Positions 1 through 9,162 of a DNA stretch of 64,000 nucleotides are shown piece by piece. Origin of the DNA: JAFAGX01 sp035623335. Lineage in GTDB: Bacteria; Acidobacteriota; Terriglobia; Terriglobales; Acidobacteriaceae. Under the pieces are notes generated by a model. It was not told where the DNA came from, ran no database searches, and saw nothing but the letters and a program-made list of their open reading frames with translations. Numbering within the stretch: position 1 is the first letter of the stretch; each line of letters begins with the position of its first letter. Location of the stretch: the NCBI GenBank assembly GCA_035623335.1, contig DASPTQ010000235.1, positions 1 to 64,000 on the forward strand, in the 5' to 3' direction. The position numbers and the translations under genes are program-made.

Positions 1-1
1 C

Positions 2-889
2 GGATACTTCCCGTTGTCGTGCGGGGCGACAACGATTTTATCTCCCACGAGGCCGACTCCGGCCAGCATTTACGCGGATCTGGAGCGTTATCGTCCAACG
101 TTGTTCTTTTCCGTGCCCACGAATTACGCCGTGCTGCTGGCTCACACCCGCTCCGGCGGCGGAGACTTTGATCTAAGCAGCGTCCGCCATGCTATTTCCG
201 CCGGGGAATCGCTTCCCGCCGTACTCTTTGAGCGCTTCAAGCAGCGCTTCGGCATAGAGATTCTGGATTCCCTGGGTTCGACGGAAACCCTGCAGATGGT
301 GATCGCCAACCGCCCCGGAGAAGTGCGGCCCGGTTCGAGCGGCAGAGTCATTCCTGGGTTCGAGGCCAAGCTTGTGGACGACGAGAACAACCCCGTCGCC
401 GCCGGGGATATAGGAAATCTGATCATCAAGGCCGATTCCACCTGCGCCGGCTATTGGAACCAACACGAGAAGACCAAACAGGTGTTTGCCGGCCCCTGGT
501 TTCGCACGGGTGACAAATACTACCAGGATGACGATGGCTATTTCTGGTACGCGGGAAGAGCGGACGATCTGTTCAAAGTAAACGGCCGCTGGCTCAGCCC
601 CAACGAGGTGGAGAGCGCGCTCATCGCTCACCCGGCGGTTCTCGAAGCGGCGGTTGTAGCTCGGGACGATGAGACGAAACTCGCCAAACCGGCCGCCTAT
701 GTGGTGGTGAAGGCGGACTTCAATCCCAGCGAGCAACTGGCGGGCGAACTCCAGGAATGGGTCTCGAAGCGAATCGGAGGCTACAAGCGACCGCGCTGGG
801 TTCACTTTCTTCCCGAACTCCCCAAGACCGCCACCGGGAAGCTGCAGCGGTTCAAACTGCGAGAACTTCAGTCGGAGCGAAACTTCTAG
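2..889 (+). CDS. benzoate-CoA ligase family AMP-dependent synthetase (5' truncated)
   Basis: This is the C-terminal two thirds of an acyl-adenylate-forming enzyme. It would activate an aromatic acid with ATP and CoA to the aryl-CoA in the cytoplasm. The frame is open from base 2, and the first residues (GYFPLSCGA) match the middle of benzoate-CoA ligases, so the true start lies outside the window and the TTG at 14 is not a start. Visible motifs are FFSVPT, the GSTET adenylate motif, FRTGD, and the C-terminal PKTATGKLQ loop with its catalytic lysine. Neighbouring mandelate- and benzoate-type genes fit an aromatic substrate. Exact specificity (benzoate, hydroxybenzoate or other) cannot be read from this part. 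Confidence 0.9.
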   Translation, partial: GYFPLSCGATTILSPTRPTPASIYADLERYRPTLFFSVPTNYAVLLAHTRSGGGDFDLSSVRHAISAGESLPAVLFERFKQRFGIEILDSLGSTETLQMVIANRPGEVRPGSSGRVIPGFEAKLVDDENNPVAAGDIGNLIIKADSTCAGYWNQHEKTKQVFAGPWFRTGDKYYQDDDGYFWYAGRADDLFKVNGRWLSPNEVESALIAHPAVLEAAVVARDDETKLAKPAAYVVVKADFNPSEQLAGELQEWVSKRIGGYKRPRWVHFLPELPKTATGKLQRFKLRELQSERNF

Positions 890-1065
890 GTGTCCCAGCC
901 CCGTGGTGGCTTGTCGTGTTTTGGGAGCCAGATCAGAAGGTCACCTTGAGGCCGTAACCTCGCATAGCTCTGGCGGCTGCTTCTAGGGGGATGCCATAGG
1001 TCTGGGTGGTTCCAGGCTGCCGGCGATTGGACCCAACCAGGGAGACAACAAAAGCATTTTCTGGT

Positions 1066-1082
1066 TATACCTTTAGGGTATA
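1066..1082. promoter_or_regulatory. inverted repeat in front of lysR-family gene
   Basis: The sequence TATACC-N5-GGTATA forms a palindrome 14 bp before the LysR-family ATG. LysR regulators usually bind interrupted dyads of the T-N11-A type next to their own promoters, so autoregulation is plausible. TACAAT at 1081-1086 overlaps the right arm and could be the -10 element, which would give an almost leaderless mRNA. The assignment as an operator is inference. Confidence 0.35.
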
Positions 1083-1096
1083 CAATTCAGCGCTCA

Positions 1097-2008
1097 ATGG
1101 AACTCCGTCACGTTCGTTATTTCCTGGCCGTTGCCGAACATCTCAACTTCAGCAAAGCGGCGCAACAGCTACATATTGCACAACCACCGTTGAGCCGGCA
1201 GATCCGGCAACTCGAAGACGAACTGGGGGTTGATCTTTTCGTGCGTGACCGGCACCGGGTGCAATTGACCCGGGCGGGACGGGTGTTTCTCGAGGAGGGC
1301 CGGAAGCTGGTGGTGCAAGCTGGACGCGCCACGGAAGCCGCACGTCATGCCCAAAAAGGCGAGTCCGGCATCATCCGGATCGGGATTGCCTCGGGCCTGG
1401 GCGGCGTCGTGGCCAAGGCCGTGGCCGAACACTGCCTTCGTTATCCCAACGTCAATATCGAATGCAAGGATGTCTTCTCCAGCATACAAAATGAACTCTT
1501 GCACAAGGGTGAGATTGATGTCGGGTTTCTCCGCCCGCCGGTGGATCAATCGGCGCTCGAGTGCGAATTGCTTTTCGAAGAAGTTTTCGTCGTCGTACTG
1601 CCCAGGTCCCACGCCTTGGCCAAACGAAAATCTCTGCGGCTGAAGGAAATTGCCGACCAACCATTAATCATCTTCGACCGCAAGTTTTCGACCGGCCTCT
1701 ACGATAAAGTTCTCGGTTTGTACAGCCGGCAGGGACTAACCCCGCACTTCGCGGTGACGCACGTCGAAGCTCATGAGGAGGCGGGAGCGATCATGGTCGC
1801 CTCCGGCAAGGCTGTGTTTATCGGTGCGGGCGCGATTGTCACCCGCTCCGTTGCCGGCATCGAACTGGTCTCGGTTCCGCTGAACGAAGCCGAAGCCAAG
1901 ATTGAAGTCTACATGGCGTGGCGCAAGGAGGAAGAATCCGGGGTAGTGCGAGGCTTCTTGAATTCCGTGCGCCGCATCCATCACCTTGCGCGTCGAGAAG
2001 TCGCGTGA
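1097..2008 (+). CDS. LysR family transcriptional regulator
   Basis: A 303-residue LysR-type regulator of normal length. Residues 1-60 form the winged helix-turn-helix (MELRHVRYFLAVAEH, then FSKAAQQL and QPPLSRQIRQLE). The rest is the effector-binding domain, with the usual IGIASG and VGFLRPP stretches. LysR proteins of this subfamily often sense aromatic acids, and the gene sits between an aryl-CoA ligase and a convergent aromatic-acid-type MFS transporter. Control of that block is therefore a reasonable inference, but the ligand is unknown. An inverted repeat directly upstream may be its own binding site. Confidence 0.93.
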   Translation: MELRHVRYFLAVAEHLNFSKAAQQLHIAQPPLSRQIRQLEDELGVDLFVRDRHRVQLTRAGRVFLEEGRKLVVQAGRATEAARHAQKGESGIIRIGIASGLGGVVAKAVAEHCLRYPNVNIECKDVFSSIQNELLHKGEIDVGFLRPPVDQSALECELLFEEVFVVVLPRSHALAKRKSLRLKEIADQPLIIFDRKFSTGLYDKVLGLYSRQGLTPHFAVTHVEAHEEAGAIMVASGKAVFIGAGAIVTRSVAGIELVSVPLNEAEAKIEVYMAWRKEEESGVVRGFLNSVRRIHHLARREVA

Positions 2009-2033
2009 GCCGGCGTTGTTCCTAGCTGGACAC

Positions 2034-3236
2034 CTATCCTTGCCGCCTGGTTGCGGTTTCCCGAAGCAGAAGCGTCGCTAGTACTACCACCGCGCTGCCC
2101 GCCGCCGCCAGCCACATAGTCAGTCCTAAGCCGTATCGTTCTGCCAACGTCCCGGCCAGCGTCGGAGCCGCCGTAGCTCCCATGACTTCTCCCACCAGGG
2201 TTGCGAGGCCGATCGAGGTGGCGCGGAATTGTCGCGGGACGCTTTCGGTGGGCACCAAGACGAGGACGAGGCTGGCGATACCCTGGCCGGTATTTGCCGC
2301 GAACACAATCACCGCCAGCACAATCGGGTACACATACAAGGCCGGTAGGAGGAACGCGAGAGGCACGACCGCCGACATCATGGCCATCAGCAACAAGACC
2401 GGCTTGCGTCCCACACGATCGGAGAGCGAGGGCAGCAAAAATCCGAGAAAGAAACTACCCAAGCCGCTGGCTCCCAGCAGAAACCCGGCCGTCGTCGCCG
2501 GCTGATGAGCCACCTCGGTAATGTAAAGCGGTGCGAACACATTTAACGAGAACAGCCAAGACATGAATCCCGCTGCCCCCAGACAACATAGCCCAATGTT
2601 CGGATAGCGCAGAATCGACAGGTAATCCGCGAGCGAGGGGTTCTCATGCTCCGCTCCATCGGCCCGGGCGGGTTCTTGGACGAACTTCCAAATCAGCAGA
2701 CCCGAAAGCAGGCCGGGAAGCCCGGCAAAGAAAAAGGCCGCGCGCCATCCCCAGCGTGCGCCTACTTGCGTGGTCAGTATGGGAGCGGCCGACAGACCGG
2801 CTAGAGCTGCGGCGCTGACCACCAAACCAATGTTTCGGCCACGCCGAGCGACCGGCGAAGAGTCTTCGATCAGCGCGGTTATGACCGACCAGGTTGGCCC
2901 TTCCGCAATTCCCATCAGGGCGCGGATCAGGAGCAATTGGTGAAAGCTGTGCGCCATCCCCGACAGCCAGGAGAGCAGGGAAAAGGCAAACACGGCAGGA
3001 ACCAGCACCGGCTTGCGTCCCACACGGTCCGACAACGCGCCGAAACAAAAGGTGGACGCGGCCCAACCCAGTGCAAGCACGGAAGCCAGCTTGCCCACCT
3101 GTGCGTGGCTGAGGCCGAACTCCGGGGCGAAGTAGGGTGCGAGATACATCTGAGCCATGCGGTCAAAAAAAACCGTACCCCAGCTGAAAAAGAGAATGGC
3201 AACCAGCGTGCGCTCGTAGCGCGTGGCTTGATCCAT
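2034..3236 (-). CDS. MFS transporter, aromatic-acid/organic-anion type
   Basis: A 400-residue major facilitator with about twelve predicted membrane segments. It has the MFS signature between helices 2 and 3 (GALSDRVGRKPVLVP), a repeat of the same motif in the second half (PSLSDRVGRKPVLLL), and the charged start typical of ACS/AAHS symporters. Such proteins import organic acids with protons across the inner membrane. It converges on the LysR regulator with a 25-bp gap and lies beside aromatic acid genes, so an aromatic carboxylate is the best guess for its cargo. The ATG at 3236 gives the expected N-terminus. Confidence 0.9.
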   Translation of the reverse strand: MDQATRYERTLVAILFFSWGTVFFDRMAQMYLAPYFAPEFGLSHAQVGKLASVLALGWAASTFCFGALSDRVGRKPVLVPAVFAFSLLSWLSGMAHSFHQLLLIRALMGIAEGPTWSVITALIEDSSPVARRGRNIGLVVSAAALAGLSAAPILTTQVGARWGWRAAFFFAGLPGLLSGLLIWKFVQEPARADGAEHENPSLADYLSILRYPNIGLCCLGAAGFMSWLFSLNVFAPLYITEVAHQPATTAGFLLGASGLGSFFLGFLLPSLSDRVGRKPVLLLMAMMSAVVPLAFLLPALYVYPIVLAVIVFAANTGQGIASLVLVLVPTESVPRQFRATSIGLATLVGEVMGATAAPTLAGTLAERYGLGLTMWLAAAGSAVVVLATLLLRETATRRQG

Positions 3237-3335
3237 GGCGCCCGATCATAGCAAAGTCGCTCTCTGGGAATCGCAGGACAGGCAAGGAAGTGCCTTCGTT
3301 GCTCACCCGCCGGTGGATTTTGTTAGTCTTTGGCG

Positions 3336-4520
3336 ATGCGACATGAGAAGCGCGGCACTCGAAGAATTCTCCGCTGGCCCCGGCTGGCTGTTTTCTGCGC
3401 CGTCGTTGCACCGATGGGCCTGGGGCAGGAACTGGCGACGGATCGCGTCATCGGACAACTCGAAGTGGTGGCCACCTTCCACGGTCCGATGCCGACAGGG
3501 GTCACGGTTTCTGACAACGGTCGGATCTTCGTAAATTTTCCCAAGTGGGGAGATGACGTGGTCTACACCGTCGCGGAGGTGAGAGATGGGAAGACCCTGC
3601 CGTATCCCGACGCCATGATCAATCACTACACTCAGGGTGATAACCAAGCCGATAAGCTTGTCTCCGTGCAGAGTGTTGTCGTGGATCCGACCGGCAGGCG
3701 GCTCTGGATTCTGGACACGGGTAGCATCGGGTTCGGTCCCGTCCGGGAAGGCGGACCGAAACTAATGGCGGTTGATCTTGCGACCAATCAGATCACCAAG
3801 CAGATTGTTTTCCCGCCCGAGGTGGTACTGCCTACCAGTTATGTGAATGACGTTCGTTTTGATTTACATCGCGGACCCGAAGGCATGGCGTTCATCACCG
3901 ACTCCACGTCAAGTGGTCCGAACGGCATTATCGTGGTCGATCTGGCTTCGGGCAAAAGCTGGCGGCGGCTTCAGGATCACCCGTCCACGAAACCTGATTC
4001 CAAGTTTGTTCCGGTAACAGAAGGAGAGATCCTAGAAATGCGCCTTCCGGGTCAGCCTCCACAACGGTTTGCGGTTGGTTCCGATGGCATTGCCATCAGT
4101 GCCGACGGCAAAACCCTGTACTATTGCCCGCTCACCAGTCGCCGTCTCTATAGCGTTGGCGTGGATGCGTTGGCCGATCGCAGCCAGTCCAACAGCGCAG
4201 TCGCGGCCACGGTCAAAGATCTCGGGGAGAAAGGTGGTGCCGGGGATGGCCTCGAATCCGACGCCGAAGGGCGCGTGTATCTCAGCGATTACGAACACGA
4301 CGCCATTCGCCGGCGAGACGCGCAAGGCCAGATCGAGACCCTGGTGCATGATCCTCGCGTCCTCTGGCCGGATACGTTGTCGCTGGCGGCCGATGGATAT
4401 CTTTATTTCACCGCGAATCAAGTTGAGCGGCAGGCGGTATTTCACAACGGCCGTGATCTGCGCCAGAAGCCATACGTTCTCTTCCGAGTCAAAGTCGACG
4501 GAAGGAGAATTCAAAACTAA
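3336..4520 (+). CDS. secreted Yellow/major royal jelly-like beta-propeller protein
   Basis: A protein of about 394 residues with a basic N-terminus and hydrophobic segment (LAVFCAVVAPMGLG) that looks like a Sec signal. The body matches the bacterial MRJP/Yellow (dopachrome-conversion) family: PTGVTVSDNGRIFVNFP near the start, then WILDTG, VNDVRFD and GLESDAEGRVYLSDYE, and a final WPDTLSLAADGYLYFT blade. The family forms a six-bladed propeller. In bacteria its biochemical role is mostly unproven, and lactonase-like activity has been suggested for relatives. I prefer the ATG at 3336 to the TTG two codons earlier. It is transcribed toward the cupin gene. Confidence 0.8.
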   Translation: MRHEKRGTRRILRWPRLAVFCAVVAPMGLGQELATDRVIGQLEVVATFHGPMPTGVTVSDNGRIFVNFPKWGDDVVYTVAEVRDGKTLPYPDAMINHYTQGDNQADKLVSVQSVVVDPTGRRLWILDTGSIGFGPVREGGPKLMAVDLATNQITKQIVFPPEVVLPTSYVNDVRFDLHRGPEGMAFITDSTSSGPNGIIVVDLASGKSWRRLQDHPSTKPDSKFVPVTEGEILEMRLPGQPPQRFAVGSDGIAISADGKTLYYCPLTSRRLYSVGVDALADRSQSNSAVAATVKDLGEKGGAGDGLESDAEGRVYLSDYEHDAIRRRDAQGQIETLVHDPRVLWPDTLSLAADGYLYFTANQVERQAVFHNGRDLRQKPYVLFRVKVDGRRIQN

Positions 4521-4531
4521 CGCCCGGCCAT

Positions 4532-5026
4532 TCAGACAAACATCTTCTTGTTGACCTTGATATGGTGCTCCCGGCAAAAGCTCAAGTAGTGATCCATAAA
4601 CCAGAAGACATCGAGCGTCTCCAGCAACTTGTCCTGGTCGTCATAGAATTCGAGCGAACTGTTGAGCCAGAAAGCCGCCTTCATACCCTCGTCGGAGACC
4701 AGGGTGTGCGTGGCGCCCGGACTTTCCTGCACGTAGCTGCCAACCCGCGCCACCCAGTCATATTCGAGATAGCGCCAACTGCCCTCGAGGGTATAGCCGA
4801 AGACCCGCCCTCGATGCCGGTGTCGTCCCAACATGCCTCCCTTTTGTACCCACAGCACGTTGGCATAGAAATTGTTTCGCACATCAAACACCAGATGGCG
4901 AATGAAGACATTTTCCTTGAAGGGCACCCAAGGAGACTCCTCTTCTCCGCCGCCGATGTGGACATCCGGAAACGCATACTCACGCACAACCGCGTCCAGA
5001 CTGCTGTTGGTAATTACCATACCCAT
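4532..5026 (-). CDS. 2,4'-dihydroxyacetophenone dioxygenase-like cupin
   Basis: A 164-residue single-domain cupin similar to 2,4'-dihydroxyacetophenone dioxygenase and ChrR-type cupins. The metal-binding motif is visible as GRHRHRGRVFGYTLEG (His-x-His and a distal Glu), followed by PGATHTLVSDE, which supplies the third His. The known enzyme splits the side chain of a hydroxyacetophenone into 4-hydroxybenzoate and formate. Lignin-derived acetophenones would suit the rest of this window. A purine-rich GGAGGGGGG ribosome site precedes the ATG at 5026, and another ATG lies two codons inside. The substrate is inferred from the family only. Confidence 0.72.
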   Translation of the reverse strand: MGMVITNSSLDAVVREYAFPDVHIGGGEEESPWVPFKENVFIRHLVFDVRNNFYANVLWVQKGGMLGRHRHRGRVFGYTLEGSWRYLEYDWVARVGSYVQESPGATHTLVSDEGMKAAFWLNSSLEFYDDQDKLLETLDVFWFMDHYLSFCREHHIKVNKKMFV

Positions 5027-5060
5027 AACCCCCCTCCCCTTCTTCCGTGCGTAGAGCAGT

Positions 5061-5984
5061 CTACGACGGATCAGCCCAACTGTACTCGATTCCCTTCATG
5101 AGTTGCCAGAGCGCGCGATTCAGCGGCACCGGAACACCGAGTTCTTCTCCTCGGTCCGCGATCGCGCCATTCACAAAATCAATCTCCGTTGGCCGCTGGG
5201 CCAAAACATCTTGCAGCATGCTGACCTTTCGTTTCCCCGGTTTGCTTGCGCCTTCCGCGATCATATCCCGCGGGTCTCCATGCAGGTTGATACCCAAGGC
5301 CTCAGCCACGGTTTCTCCCTCTTCGAGCACAGCTTCGTAGAGGGCCGCCGTCGGCGGGAAACGCGTAGCTGCGCCGTGATGGAGCTGCGTGAGCGCACCC
5401 ACGGCATTCACCGCGGAGTTGAAGATCAACTTGGTCCACTGCGCGCCTCGAGCATCTTCGAGGGGAACAACCTTGAGACCGGCCTGGTTCATGATCTCCG
5501 CCAGTTGCGCGACCCGCCGGTAAGGAGTGCCCGACGGCTCAAACGGTCCGATCCACAGGGTGCTGTAAAATTCAAACCCGGCGTGGCCGGGCGCAATCAG
5601 GTGCGCGGCTAGCGTGGTTGCTCCGCGGATGACGAGGTTGCCCTGCTCGGCGATGATTTCTTCGTTGCCCAGGCCATTCTGCACCGAACAGATTGCCCCA
5701 GATTGGCTGAAGATGTGCGCCGTCTGCTGGGCCGCGGAGCGCGTGTGCTGGCTCTTGGTGGCAAAGATTCCAAAGTCACAGGGCGGAATATCCCGCGCAT
5801 TCGAGGTGGCGGTCACCCTGACTATGAATTCGGCAGCGCCACTGATCCGCACTCCGTGTTGCTGAATGGCGCGCAGCTGCGACTCGGACACCTCGTAAAC
5901 ATAAACCTCGACGTTCTCGAGGCGGGCCAGATGAGCCGCGCAAACGCTGCCCAGGGCGCCACAACCGACGATACAAATCTTCAC
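5061..5984 (-). CDS. ketopantoate reductase family protein (ApbA/PanE-like)
   Basis: A 307-residue NAD(P)-dependent 2-oxoacid reductase. The Rossmann motif opens the protein (KICIVGCGALGSV). The ketopantoate reductase signature is present at AQWTKLIFNSAVNAVGAL, including the catalytic lysine and asparagines, and a C-terminal helical domain follows. The GTG at 5984 is preferred because GAGAGGGG lies just upstream and the Rossmann strand starts immediately. It is separated from the divergent benzoylformate-decarboxylase-like gene by about 195 bp. In an aromatic cluster such paralogues may reduce another 2-oxoacid rather than make pantoate, so panE is not assigned. Confidence 0.85.
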   Translation of the reverse strand: MKICIVGCGALGSVCAAHLARLENVEVYVYEVSESQLRAIQQHGVRISGAAEFIVRVTATSNARDIPPCDFGIFATKSQHTRSAAQQTAHIFSQSGAICSVQNGLGNEEIIAEQGNLVIRGATTLAAHLIAPGHAGFEFYSTLWIGPFEPSGTPYRRVAQLAEIMNQAGLKVVPLEDARGAQWTKLIFNSAVNAVGALTQLHHGAATRFPPTAALYEAVLEEGETVAEALGINLHGDPRDMIAEGASKPGKRKVSMLQDVLAQRPTEIDFVNGAIADRGEELGVPVPLNRALWQLMKGIEYSWADPS

Positions 5985-6179
5985 CCCTAACCCCTCTCTC
6001 GTGAGTCCCATCTGCGCCGTTCAGTTTCCTTGCGATCGAAGGTGTGAGACGATAGCATTCCTCGAAATGGGAAATCAACTCATCGACCAGGTCGCGGGCC
6101 TTGGAGCGTGCTTCTTGCGAGGTGGCGAAACCCGCTGCCCTTGCGGGCATACGGTTGTTCCCGACGTTGGAGCAACACC

Positions 6180-7796
6180 GTGAGCACGGTGCGCGAAATC
6201 ACCTACCAGCTACTGCGCGAGCTCGAATTGACGGTCATCTTCGGCAATCCCGGTTCGACCGAATTACCCTTCTTGCGCGATATGCCCGGCGAGTTCGAGT
6301 ATGTGCTTGGCCTGCATGAGCGATCAGCGGCGGGTATGGCGCTGGGCTATGCCCTGGGAACGGGCAAGGCCGCCTTCGTCAATTTGCACTCCATCGCCAG
6401 CGCAGGGAATGGTCTGTCGGCACTGGTGGATGCGCATTCCATGCATGTGCCTCTCCTGCTAACCACCGGGCAGCAAGATCGTCGTCAAATCCTCTCCGAG
6501 CCTTTTCTCACCAGCCGGGCCGTAGAGGTGGTCAGGCCGTACGTCAAATGGGCCTATGAGCCGCTGCGAGCCGAAGACGTGCCGGCGGCGATCGCTCGGG
6601 GCTATTACCTGGCGATGCAGCCACCCCGGGGTCCGGTATTCCTTTCCATTCCCATGGACGACTGGACCCACGAATGCGATCCGGTCGCAGCCCGCCGCGT
6701 CACGCAGACCGTCCTGCCCGATCCCGCAGCCTTGGACGAGGTAGCCCAGGCACTGGATGCAAGCCGAAATCCCGCGCTCGTGGTGGGCGCACAGATTGAA
6801 GAGGACGATGCTTGGCCCGAGACAGTCGCCCTGGCGGAGCACCTTGACGCCGACGTTTATGAGCAGCCGATCGCCCCTCGCTGGGCATTTCCCCGGTCGC
6901 ATCGTCTGTTTCGAGGCGGCCTGTTGCCGGCGCAGCAGCCATTAGCAGATCAACTGGCTGGCTATGATACGGTGCTGGTGTTGGGCGCGAGCATCTTCCT
7001 GTATTACGCTTACGTGCCCGGTGTTCCCATCCGGCGCGGAACCAAACTCTTCCAACTCACCAACTCGCCGGAGCAGGCTGCCGCTGCCTTGGCGGGGCAC
7101 AGCATCGTGGGAAGCCTCAAAATGGCCGCGGAGTATCTACGTGGCCACGCTAAAGGAAGAAAAAACCAAGCTTCCGTGCGGCGGGTCCAGCCGTCAGCTC
7201 CGAAGCCTGAGCATCCCATTACTGCGGCCTACCTATTCAGTGTGCTGAACCGGGTCATGCCGCGCGATGCGGTGATCACCGAAGAGTGCCCGTCTGCGAA
7301 AGGGGATCTGGAACGCTATCTCGTATCGGATGTCCCAGGTTCGTTCTACTCCGTCCCCAACGGGGTGCTGGGCTTCGGGCTTCCTGCCGCCGTGGGACTC
7401 CAGATGGCGCATCCCAAGCGGAGAGTCGTGTGCCCGATTGGCGACGGCTCGCTGCAATATTCGGTTCAAGCGTTGTGGAGCGCCGCGCAGCAGAAGGCGC
7501 CGGTGATCGTCATCGTATTGCAGAATTTCGATTACTCTGCGTTGAAGGGATTCTCGGATTTCACCAAAGTTGGGCGCAATGTGCATGGCATGGATATTCC
7601 CGGTATTGACATGGTCAAACTCGCCCAGGGTTACGGCCTGGCTGCTCAGGCCGTGGAGCGCACCGAGGATTTAGAGCCGGCGCTCCAGGAGGCGTTTCGC
7701 TCGCCCGAACCAAGGCTGATCAGTGTTCATGTGGCTAAGGGCGGGCAGAAGTGCATGGGGATGGATCAGTCGGTGAACCCGCCGAATTATCGTTGA
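6180..7796 (+). CDS. benzoylformate decarboxylase-like ThDP enzyme
   Basis: A 538-residue thiamine-diphosphate enzyme close to benzoylformate decarboxylase, which turns benzoylformate into benzaldehyde and CO2. Starting at the GTG at 6180 (GGAG eight bases upstream), the numbering falls in register with the Pseudomonas enzyme: Ser26 in GNPGSTE, Glu47, and His70 in VNLHS. The cofactor motif GDGSLQYS is present near the C-terminus. One active-site residue differs: where the Pseudomonas enzyme has FRYHQYDPG with catalytic His281, this protein has FLYYAYVPG, with Tyr276 in that place. The activity is therefore probable but the substrate may be altered. A longer upstream frame from 6108 exists but lacks family similarity. 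Confidence 0.85.
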   Translation: MSTVREITYQLLRELELTVIFGNPGSTELPFLRDMPGEFEYVLGLHERSAAGMALGYALGTGKAAFVNLHSIASAGNGLSALVDAHSMHVPLLLTTGQQDRRQILSEPFLTSRAVEVVRPYVKWAYEPLRAEDVPAAIARGYYLAMQPPRGPVFLSIPMDDWTHECDPVAARRVTQTVLPDPAALDEVAQALDASRNPALVVGAQIEEDDAWPETVALAEHLDADVYEQPIAPRWAFPRSHRLFRGGLLPAQQPLADQLAGYDTVLVLGASIFLYYAYVPGVPIRRGTKLFQLTNSPEQAAAALAGHSIVGSLKMAAEYLRGHAKGRKNQASVRRVQPSAPKPEHPITAAYLFSVLNRVMPRDAVITEECPSAKGDLERYLVSDVPGSFYSVPNGVLGFGLPAAVGLQMAHPKRRVVCPIGDGSLQYSVQALWSAAQQKAPVIVIVLQNFDYSALKGFSDFTKVGRNVHGMDIPGIDMVKLAQGYGLAAQAVERTEDLEPALQEAFRSPEPRLISVHVAKGGQKCMGMDQSVNPPNYR

Positions 7797-7941
7797 CCTC
7801 GTGCCCGGGGGCTCAGGACCGGTAAGCCAACTTCCTGGTACCACATGAGTGTCTAGGACACGCTATTGCTGCTTGGGGGACTCATGACGACTATCGAACG
7901 GTTGGCATCTGGTATAGCATCCATGGGGTACGAGGTACACG

Positions 7942-8442
7942 ATGACCAACGCAGTCCCCCTACCAAGTGAAGTAACAAGGGAGGCCCACGAACCGCAAGC
8001 AAGCGGACTGGCATTGGTGCGGCTCACGATCGGCGCGATGTTCGTGTGGGTCTTCTTCGAAAATTTGGGTAAAGGCCTGTACAGTCCGGCGGGCTACGCC
8101 GGCCTTATCAGCTACTACATCAAGCAGGGTCATTCCCCGGCCGCCTGGAAAGCAGTGATGGGTCTGGCAGCGAGCCACGCCGCGATGGCGGCTCCAGCTC
8201 AGGCGCTAACGGAAATCTCGTTCGGCATCCTGCTGGTCATCGGCCTGCTCACGCGCCCGGTCGCTTTCGCGGCGTTCCTGTACCTTGGAAGCCTTTGGGT
8301 GTCGGAATGGGGAACCGCGTGGATCTGGGAGCTGCTGGTTCCGGTGCTCGCATCACTTGCGCTCGCGGTGGGGCGCGCAGGGAGAGCGTGGGGTGTAGAC
8401 ACGTGGCTGGCGCAGAAGTGGCCGTCCTCTCCCTGGTGGTGA
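7942..8442 (+). CDS. DoxX family membrane protein
   Basis: A 166-residue integral membrane protein with four hydrophobic stretches, matching the DoxX/TQO small subunit family (ALVRLTIGAMFVWVFFENLGKGL near the N-terminus, then ALTEISFGILLVIGLLTRPVA). DoxX proteins are linked in different bacteria to quinone chemistry, oxidative stress or surfactant sensing, and no role can be fixed here. The stop is four bases before the start of the GT2 gene, so the two are probably translated from one message that continues through the DUF2064 and GT-C genes. Confidence 0.85.
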   Translation: MTNAVPLPSEVTREAHEPQASGLALVRLTIGAMFVWVFFENLGKGLYSPAGYAGLISYYIKQGHSPAAWKAVMGLAASHAAMAAPAQALTEISFGILLVIGLLTRPVAFAAFLYLGSLWVSEWGTAWIWELLVPVLASLALAVGRAGRAWGVDTWLAQKWPSSPWW

Positions 8443-8446
8443 TTTC

Positions 8447-9154
8447 TTGCGAGTCTCCGTCATCATTCCTACGCGCAACGAAGCGTCGGCCATCGGCCGC
8501 GTGCTCGCCGATCTCCCGACCGATCTGGTCACCGAGGTACTGGTGGTAGACAACAACTCAACCGACGGCACGCCCGAGATCGCGGCCAAGATGGGAGCGC
8601 GCATCGTCCACGAACCCGAGCGGGGATATGGCCGTGCGTGTCTCAGAGGGCTCGCCGTCGCCGAGGCACCCGATATCGTCGTGTTTCTCGACGGCGATTA
8701 TAGTGATCGACCGGCTGAACTACCGCTGCTTCTCGCTCCCATAACCGACGGCCGGGCAGATATCACCCTGGGTTCCCGCCTCCGGGAGCAACGCAGTCCG
8801 GGGGCGCTACCCTGGCACGCTGCCTTTGGGAATTGGCTCGCTGCCAGCTTGATCAAGTCTCTGTACGGTGTGAGGCTCACCGACCTCGGCCCGTTCCGCG
8901 CCGCACGTGCGGAGGCCCTGCGTGAACTCGCGCTCGAAGAGGCCACCTACGGCTGGGCAGTCGAAATGATCCTCAAAGGCGCTCTCCGTGGATTCCGGAT
9001 TGTCGAGGTGCCGGTCAGTTATTATCCGCGCATCGGGAAATCAAAGATCAGCGGTACGATGAGGGGCACTCTGGGAGCAGCGTGGTTCATTCTCAGCCTC
9101 ATACTGAGTTATCATTTTCGGCGTCGACGGGCCAGCACGCCGCGACCGGCGTGA
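8447..9154 (+). CDS. family 2 glycosyltransferase (dolichyl-phosphate sugar synthase-like)
   Basis: A 235-residue GT-A fold transferase. The N-terminus VSVIIPTRNEASAI is the nucleotide-binding strand, VVDNNSTDGT and FLDGDYSD are the metal-binding acidic motifs, and the end has a hydrophobic tail. These features fit enzymes that move glucose or mannose from a nucleotide sugar to a polyprenyl phosphate. The start is TTG at 8447, four bases after the DoxX stop, so translation is probably coupled. The downstream GT-C membrane transferase would be a natural user of the lipid-linked sugar it makes. Confidence 0.87.
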   Translation: MRVSVIIPTRNEASAIGRVLADLPTDLVTEVLVVDNNSTDGTPEIAAKMGARIVHEPERGYGRACLRGLAVAEAPDIVVFLDGDYSDRPAELPLLLAPITDGRADITLGSRLREQRSPGALPWHAAFGNWLAASLIKSLYGVRLTDLGPFRAARAEALRELALEEATYGWAVEMILKGALRGFRIVEVPVSYYPRIGKSKISGTMRGTLGAAWFILSLILSYHFRRRRASTPRPA

Positions 9155-9162
9155 GGCTTGGT

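Noticed and set aside
5776..6150. 124-codon minus-strand frame across the divergent spacer, with helical stretch SKARDLVDELISHFEE
   Set aside because: It mostly overlaps the ketopantoate-reductase gene in another frame. The spacer part looks helix-like and faintly like an antitoxin tail, but there is no ribosome site or partner gene.
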